A DNA stretch of 54,968 nucleotides from a virus. The translations under genes were made by a program, and so were the position numbers. This document shows positions 50,601 to 54,968 of this stretch, in pieces (the first letter of the stretch is position 1; every line of letters begins with the position of its first letter). The stretch spans positions 1 through 54,968 of IMG/VR virus record IMGVR_UViG_3300020201_000026; one strand, written 5' to 3'. Under the pieces are notes generated by a model that had not been told where the DNA came from, did no database searches, and saw only the letters and a list, made by a program, of their open reading frames with translations.

Positions 50601-53600
50601 AGCACATTAGACTACAAGACACAGTTAGCTCTTCAAGAGGAGTTTCAAAAGATGCCTCTTGAGTGGCAAGACGCATTGTATATGTACTCTGCTATGAAAG
50701 ACGGCGAGTCTTTTGGCAAACACACCTTCACTTCTATTTTCGGGGGCAGCGTGCAACGTCAAAGAACTATAGACGCTATACGCAGATTTGACATTCGCAA
50801 AGTTCCTGACGACTACATGATGGACGCAATAAGAAAGATAAGCAAAGGAGGGTTTCGGCTTGTGTTTAACACTCAGCCAGCGGTAAACGCAAGTGTTGTC
50901 AGCATAGACTCCTCTCTTTCAAAAAACGAAATGGCAACAACAGAAGCCAAAACAAAGATGAAAGGGCTTGTAGGAGCTTTGTTTACAAAACTGTTTGACT
51001 TCCTAAACGCAAAAGGAGTGGTAGTCCATTCTGGAAACAGTGAAACGTTAAAAGCCGTCTTTATAGCAAAGGGGGGGACGGAAGCAATGTACAATAACTA
51101 CGCCTCTTCTGCAAAAGGGTTTACTTTTAAAAATGAAATTTATATAAACCCTTTTGAAGATAGCGAAAATGTGCTTTTAACAAGAGCGCACGAGTACGCC
51201 CACATATTTTTACAAATGCTAAAGCACGGAGGCAAAGAAGCTAATGCCAGCTATGTCAAGCTATTAGAACAAGTGAAAGAGGCAAGAGGGGAGTTCAAAG
51301 AGTCAATAGACAAGGTCAATGCGTTGTATGAAGGGGAGTTAGAAGAAACCTCAGAAGACTATTGGGAAGAGGTTCTGGTTCAAGAGTTAGAAAGAATAGC
51401 CAAACTTGAAATTGAGAAGAAGCCTGTTGAAATAACCCCTTCTATACAAGACGCAAGAAAGTCAATATGGCAAGCCATAAGAGCCTTTTTCACGTTTGAC
51501 TTTAGCTTCAACACGGTTAAGGCAAACAGAAAAGGGGTAAGTGCAGAAGAAACCCTTCTTTCTATTGTGAAGTCGTTACACAGATACATAGGCGAAAGCA
51601 CAAAGGAAACTTCTCTGAGAGAGCAATACCCGTTAAAAAGCCTGACCAAGACGGAAACAGAAAAGGTTCGCCAAAGCAAACAAGACACAGAACGCCCTAT
51701 TGGTAGGTTTACTAATCAAGACACTCTTACTCCTAACTATGACTATGTTCTTTTAAGAGAGAGGTACATGAAAGACCTAAACCCAAAACTCAACGCGGCA
51801 CTGATAAAAAAATTAGAAGCAAACAAAACTCCTGAGAGCATTAGGATAATCTTAGAAAACGCAGGACTGATATCTTCTGCTCCTACTGTGTTAGCTCTCT
51901 CTTTGTTTGATGCTCAAAACCTAAAAGAAAAAGACCAGCACAGGGTTAATAGAATATTCCAACATTCTTCTAAGCTACAAGTTGAAAGAAGAGAAATACG
52001 CGAAAGCCCTGACCCAAGATTTAAGGACGTGTTGTATGCTGTTAAAACAGTAAACGGCGTAGAATACATAGACTTGATAGGGTGTTTGTCTGTTGTACCT
52101 TTAACTAAGACGCACGGTTCTTTGACTAAGTTTAGTTCATTCACCAGCTTCTTTCAAAACAACATAAGAGATGCAAAGATGTTAGAGCTTGCTATCTTTG
52201 CCTTGTACTTAAAGACCAAGTATCCAAAAGCTGTGTTTGGAACTATGAAGGTAGCCCAAATTGCAAACAACTTGGACAAAGCGGAAGACGTGCATATAAA
52301 AGATGCCAATCAAGTGATACGTGAGTTCCAGAGAATGGGCAAAGACAACAAGGACAAGTACACAGCAGACTTCTTAGCCACTTTAAAAGACAAAGACTTA
52401 ATAGAAGCTATTCAGAGTATAGACTTGGTGGCTTCCAACTACCTTGAAATATACAAGCAGGAGTTTGCTGCAATGGGGGCAAACTTAGAAAAGACAGACG
52501 ACAAAGTTGCCTTTGTTAGAAAACGCAAGTCGGAAATAAGAAACACGACTGTTGGATTTTCAACAAACGAGGAGTACATTTTATTGTCGCGACTTGAATC
52601 AGAGCTTATCGGCTTAGACATGCAAGGCAACAAGGTGATTGACAAGATAAGTCGCTGGCTTAAGTCCTCTTCTGATTTTACAAACGAGATAGTGCAGTAT
52701 GTTCAGAACTTGACTAAGAAGGCTTTTGACAATATAGCGAAAGAGTATTGGAGCGGATTTAGAAAAGTGTCTGATTTGAAAACAGCAGCATTGATTGTGG
52801 CTCTTAGAAAAGCCTTGCCCGAGTTGCAGTACGGAACAATCAAAGGCTACCGTGAGTACTACAAGCACTTGTGGGAGACGGATACTAATGGAATAAAAAC
52901 AGGCAGATTGATAAACCCTGTAACCTCTCCTACTGTCAATCCCTCGTTGTGGAGTAGCAAGTGGAGTCATTTGCTAAAAGACAAAGACATTATAGGCTAC
53001 ATTGAATGGTACAAGGACACTTTGGCAGAATACAAAACAAAGATGTACCAAAGAGAAGAAGGCATAAACAGGTCTCCTATAAGCCTACTTGGGGACGAGT
53101 ACTTTATACCTTTGGTCAATGCCAAATGGTCGCAGCAGCTGTTCCAAAACGGAAAGATAGTAAAAGCTTTTAACGAAGTTACAGCTGTAATAAACGACTA
53201 TGATAGAATTTCAGGGAAGCAGTTGCTCACGGACAACTTAGACAAAGACTTATACAATCACTTTGTTTCTCAGTCTTTAAGCAAAGACATTTACTTTAAC
53301 AGGATAGGGCTACAGCGATTAGGGGACAACACCTATGCAGTACAAGAGGGCGGCAAGGTCAAGAACGAAAGTACAGAGATACACTTGGAGAACTTGTTGA
53401 ACTTGTTCGTTATGACAGAAATGAAGCAGTCCCATTTGAAGGAAGTCGCAGAAGTCTATGACACTGTCCTGACTATCTTAAAAGCAGAAAACAACCCAGA
53501 CCTTGACTACTCTATAAGATTCTTTACAGACCAGTACCAGAGGGTTATTCTGAACCATAAGAACTTAGACAACGGGTTGTTTGATAAAATAACCTCTGCT

Positions 53601-54956
53601 TTGGGGTCAGTGGCGACATATTTCGGCATTGGCTTCAACATGACAACAGCAGTACACCAAATGGCACAAGGGCAGTGGAACTTGTGGAACAATGCCTTTT
53701 CTGGTGTTATGGGAGTAGACAATGCGGTTAGCATGAAGGCTTGTGCAAAAGCATTTGGCATAATGACTACGGCGACAGGAGGAAACATTGCAGGCACTAT
53801 CTTTAAGATAGGCGGCTACAACGGGCAAAACACCAAGACAGTAGAGAAAGTTGAAGCCTTGTCTAAACATTTCAGATTGTTGGACATGGACTATAGCAGG
53901 ATAACAGGAAACCAGTATTCGCTGACAGGGAACTTTGCTTCTGACTTACCTTTCATAGGACTGAACGCAGGGGATTACTTTAACAAAATGCAGTACTTTA
54001 TTGCAAAAATGATTGACGATGGTTCTTGGGACGCGTACAATATGACTAAGGTTAATAAAGACGGCAAAAAAGTAAAAGACTCGGAGGAAGGAATTTACAC
54101 GTTGTTTTATGACGAAAGCAAAGACAGACGGCTAAAAGAAAACCCTTTGTTTAGGGCATACCTTGTTGAGCAGGGATTAGAAGTAGACGGGAAGCTAACA
54201 GACGGCTACTCTTATGAAATGGCTAACAAGATAAGAAGGCTCTCTGACATATTGTTTGGCACGTTTTCTAAAGAAGACCAGAACAATCTTAACTCGTATG
54301 CGTTTTTTAGATTGATACTTGCTTTTAGAAGGTGGGTTGTCCCTAAGATAATGCGGTATTGGAACGGGAGAACCTTTGACAATAAGGAACTCGGCAACCT
54401 TGTAAACAAAGACGGCAAAATGGTTTGGGAAGGCACGTTTAGTGAAGGTATATTTATGTCTATTGGCTCTTGGATGTATAACATCAACAAGGCGTTCAAG
54501 CAAGACGGAATGGGCATATCTGTTTTCCCCAAAGCGTGGGGCGAGCTAAACAAAACTCAGCAAGACAACATTTACAGAGGGGCTACGGACTTAGTTATGT
54601 TTATTGCTCTTGTTTCTATGATGATGTTAGCAGAGCCTGACCCAGAGGAAAGAAGTAGAAGAAGGGGGATATGGAAAAAGATATATGACCTAACAGCAGA
54701 TTTCACTATTGCGAATGACCCGAGTCAGGTTTTGGCAATTATAAAATCTCCTATCACGTTGGTTACCTATTTAGAGAGGCTGCTTTCTATTTTCACGCTT
54801 GGGCTTTTTACGGGAATAGAAGGGGCGACAGGGTTTGATATTTTGACAGACCGACAAGTTAAACAGAGATTAAAAGGAGTACGTGATTTTGGGGGGTTGT
54901 TTGTACCACTCTACAAAGACTACAGGTACTGGGAAGAAATGATGGACGATAAATAA
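44664..54956 (+). CDS. Giant virion RNA polymerase with metallopeptidase domain, 3,430 aa
   Basis: A D-L-D-I-D motif (1464-1468) in G-S-D-L-D-I-D-K matches the catalytic D-x-D-x-D of crAss-like single-chain RNA polymerases (phi14:2 gp66 has D-F-D-I-D). The three Asp bind the catalytic metal in the double-psi barrel. About 700 residues on, R-A-H-E-Y-A-H (H2176, E2177, H2180) is a zinc-metallopeptidase HExxH, with a later W-x-E-V-L-V-Q-E-L that could give the third ligand. The C-terminal 500 residues are hydrophobic in parts (one TM-like stretch near 3310) and resemble ends of polyvalent phage proteins. Probably packaged and ejected to transcribe early genes; the peptidase may cut it into pieces. 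Confidence 0.85.
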   Translation: MSKISFNNCSTTAQKMEFLEQEGKATNTQNRAVMQEYVAKYHPVTVLKTTEAYKSTVTDDPTNALLYFPKTDNPVIEGKGLSIYEDENGLYMYGYSKEIADANEAVKKDPEKVYFSNLLMESDILTEGVVKEIKEQFVPLKIGEEVDKRPVSEVVYEISEKELNNYTQTEISGFIQRFRTEVFDSVFRYKIGKWEELYRLKKEIIDKAKEGINDDTKSTHYFVFMSKYFDIFLENEFKDVFTVDREKQDYKIAVTIEETETEIDEDEEGDHEYSKNQLFVESNKPLKVTGFMKILFGALKGTDGKRYTYPNYVIALSELQATTLKEFREKVDASHSPEIKIIKEYLYGLKGIIASSTTTPNPLIKDAFSPIASNIETALQQIATSNKPQIHANIIKKDKTEQGLEVLSVFRTQGQKERLNSIVSIVNDKDVLALLRAHTGLKKKAEDTTKTAEEQAVAKELYKESIVNLSKVLGIINSPDATVLINEISAKASSSKDDNPQRFSRSISQDSDLITLIQQGEALQANNTLTVSVDGKQVSVLQRSNQLNTLPAVSTEYGKTDTFSVGTVVETNRFKDGDLARGVVRIDNTAYLQSGYVLNGFKISYAGFTDLEMLKTALEMFNKGRNIAQTSFLIQTITQSDQSTPVATQISFGSRFFENVSLNFKDENGKPIAFDSSNNAHWIKVLNQRTFKNELNYWGHTLRNMFAHIGLPPYITLSEMVEELSKETAIPEGISVNQLQARLGRNYISVSKDGKTFSLNPDLKKYLNALDTQEGFTSELDKMWEETLLVIKDRYAAGVFSADETDQLKLMHYLHAYTDRVINPLLVGDMFSYKGNNVFKKVVDRFKRSKQSGGIGLAETAFGLGETVSTIALTSFSSSKLFKNDLPDSNTDTRIHDVFGNEVKDFKAVDGQSFMSPLQARLMRESFGGDLQDYFKNGLDTKTLITGMLGNHTINIKDSTLTISPNIYRISTPVQKAIYRLMYSRTYATDLTDIQSSIDFVVDKVIKDHDKRQGLKTHLSENPTHNNAWELLRSINIGLGNNNTSNEILQESEDLLYYLTIVFYLQGGKYSDIKEKFFSSVSNIENIKANNGIELKPIDDSFVFEDGNIAINNATFDDYQYSQIPTKNIKIQLNANHDIAHSAITLMTQAVNVMGIQGRVEKGKKMKEIIKRLTDTIVVDIPLLKDIPEEELNEELTKILLQTIEDKDNLMQKNEILASEDGSIVFLPYYSNLLSNKLNTYINKAIKPKIKGDLFVLRQGTNMIQVYDWQVATTGETQSGLYDEYQSAMSKGHVIVGKPRTLKNDGILYKGKDIRFPNKYNEEEKDTITERASEILQGVASKTIDEQVWLDFIDENSSVFTVRPFEVVLPNNYRKELPFVQQLGLNASQAEIKQWYDKAGKEEDNTELAHKKYLELQSIKEVIVNRIPTTGLHSSGYSKIVGFHNDNSNTIFIPDGIMYIQGSDLDIDKGVTVLRDLKTKDKTGNDKQSIKEANSILDTFIDVLSKPRSYNEAHTPVTTNEMDEVKTDLMEELSDEDKRFMNFNPYRTFMDMIAGNWLNGGGKTQVGVYANSQKVYNNVFYVCSTLIEEAYFAAKSVSFYGQSAEWIRTEGRKWVLANHSDAKIKQVFNLFPAITFQSPILVEATDGGKANTIGNIFQPRSKNQVWASQSGASNSAMDNAKDPKLAIIGSTSVTSPLIGAAMMLGGEDSSPIHYSFLKFFADPITKAIVKNKGQATDKMTAEFEKDPASKGLVAKYLKDYKALEKWAEFSNGLAKLLKINQGAPFQTVDLLIFQDDYDTAMQAKDGRIKIVMDNLPEFSNYFKVMNSNTKSKSKLFKDVALIMEYFRTDKNIIASQKTNTDDEAETINVNKSARTRDHYKSISKAVSYLLLASSRVNIAIDYNGKKEVFEINSKEVLDYQGNTVGSKALEDFGRRFPKMIKWYLTTNSSLYPTLYDKVKLDEDVIGKDETVAKAEIKYSSTLDYKTQLALQEEFQKMPLEWQDALYMYSAMKDGESFGKHTFTSIFGGSVQRQRTIDAIRRFDIRKVPDDYMMDAIRKISKGGFRLVFNTQPAVNASVVSIDSSLSKNEMATTEAKTKMKGLVGALFTKLFDFLNAKGVVVHSGNSETLKAVFIAKGGTEAMYNNYASSAKGFTFKNEIYINPFEDSENVLLTRAHEYAHIFLQMLKHGGKEANASYVKLLEQVKEARGEFKESIDKVNALYEGELEETSEDYWEEVLVQELERIAKLEIEKKPVEITPSIQDARKSIWQAIRAFFTFDFSFNTVKANRKGVSAEETLLSIVKSLHRYIGESTKETSLREQYPLKSLTKTETEKVRQSKQDTERPIGRFTNQDTLTPNYDYVLLRERYMKDLNPKLNAALIKKLEANKTPESIRIILENAGLISSAPTVLALSLFDAQNLKEKDQHRVNRIFQHSSKLQVERREIRESPDPRFKDVLYAVKTVNGVEYIDLIGCLSVVPLTKTHGSLTKFSSFTSFFQNNIRDAKMLELAIFALYLKTKYPKAVFGTMKVAQIANNLDKAEDVHIKDANQVIREFQRMGKDNKDKYTADFLATLKDKDLIEAIQSIDLVASNYLEIYKQEFAAMGANLEKTDDKVAFVRKRKSEIRNTTVGFSTNEEYILLSRLESELIGLDMQGNKVIDKISRWLKSSSDFTNEIVQYVQNLTKKAFDNIAKEYWSGFRKVSDLKTAALIVALRKALPELQYGTIKGYREYYKHLWETDTNGIKTGRLINPVTSPTVNPSLWSSKWSHLLKDKDIIGYIEWYKDTLAEYKTKMYQREEGINRSPISLLGDEYFIPLVNAKWSQQLFQNGKIVKAFNEVTAVINDYDRISGKQLLTDNLDKDLYNHFVSQSLSKDIYFNRIGLQRLGDNTYAVQEGGKVKNESTEIHLENLLNLFVMTEMKQSHLKEVAEVYDTVLTILKAENNPDLDYSIRFFTDQYQRVILNHKNLDNGLFDKITSALGSVATYFGIGFNMTTAVHQMAQGQWNLWNNAFSGVMGVDNAVSMKACAKAFGIMTTATGGNIAGTIFKIGGYNGQNTKTVEKVEALSKHFRLLDMDYSRITGNQYSLTGNFASDLPFIGLNAGDYFNKMQYFIAKMIDDGSWDAYNMTKVNKDGKKVKDSEEGIYTLFYDESKDRRLKENPLFRAYLVEQGLEVDGKLTDGYSYEMANKIRRLSDILFGTFSKEDQNNLNSYAFFRLILAFRRWVVPKIMRYWNGRTFDNKELGNLVNKDGKMVWEGTFSEGIFMSIGSWMYNINKAFKQDGMGISVFPKAWGELNKTQQDNIYRGATDLVMFIALVSMMMLAEPDPEERSRRRGIWKKIYDLTADFTIANDPSQVLAIIKSPITLVTYLERLLSIFTLGLFTGIEGATGFDILTDRQVKQRLKGVRDFGGLFVPLYKDYRYWEEMMDDK

Positions 54957-54968
54957 ATAAACAATAAA

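Noticed and set aside
1-54968. Stop-codon reassignment as in some crAss-like phages
   Set aside because: TAA, TAG and TGA all serve as natural gene ends (for example TAG at 17410 and 3957, TGA at 14777), and the long genes are open under the standard code.
1-54968. Complete phage genome
   Set aside because: The left edge cuts a minus-strand gene after ten codons, no terminal repeat is visible, and no DNA polymerase, primase or ligase gene is present.

Overview
The window looks like 55 kb of a crAss-like (Crassvirales) double-stranded DNA phage infecting a Bacteroidota host. The evidence is: (i) a packed virion block in the order terminase, portal, scaffold, major capsid protein, tail ring/nozzle proteins, then three giant proteins; (ii) a tail stabilisation/nozzle protein with the crAss-like N-terminus; (iii) a 3,430-residue protein carrying a D-L-D-I-D motif, the single-chain RNA polymerase signature of crAss-like phages; (iv) a near-perfect Bacteroidota promoter (TTTG, 20 nt, TATATTTG) in front of a tRNA; and (v) A-rich leaders rather than Shine-Dalgarno sites. 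TAA, TAG and TGA all end genes, so the standard code applies. The window is not a whole genome: the left edge cuts a gene.

Left arm (1-11,018, minus strand): about 15 small, mostly unrecognisable genes plus one DEAH-box helicase. Genes are separated by 60-550 bp, and nearly every gap is full of hairpins. Several gaps hold recurrent RNA elements: a pseudoknot (three copies), a GAAA-loop element (two copies), a 44-nt repeat (two copies), a 52-nt tRNA-like structure and a 548-bp gap with more than ten consecutive helices. Compensatory changes, GNRA and UNCG loops and G-U pairs mostly point to minus-strand RNA, the strand of the genes. Many start codons follow a shared leader (TTTTATTAA, then CCTTTAAAC, then A-rich). 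One gene resembles Csx20, a CARF-type CRISPR accessory protein, and has a diverged paralogue, so type III CRISPR interference is a possible target.

Divergent centre (11,019-11,796): a gap of about 700 bp ending in the promoter and tRNA-Arg(UCU), which matches the heavy use of AGA codons in the genes behind it.

Right arm (11,797-54,956, plus strand): late genes that mostly abut or overlap. They are: RecB-type nuclease, metallophosphoesterase, endolysin-like protein, zinc ribbon, terminase, portal, two holin-like proteins, a lipobox-plus-C-terminal-TM u-spanin candidate, scaffold, capsid, connector/tail proteins, a group of Gly-rich or FQKGG/FQRGG-type virion proteins, and three giants of 1,863, 844 and 3,430 residues. 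The first giant contains a complete SF1 helicase; the last combines the polymerase motif with an HEYAH metallopeptidase. By analogy with known crAss-like phages, the giants probably enter the cell with the DNA and transcribe the left arm, while the right arm could start from the host-type promoter before the tRNA.
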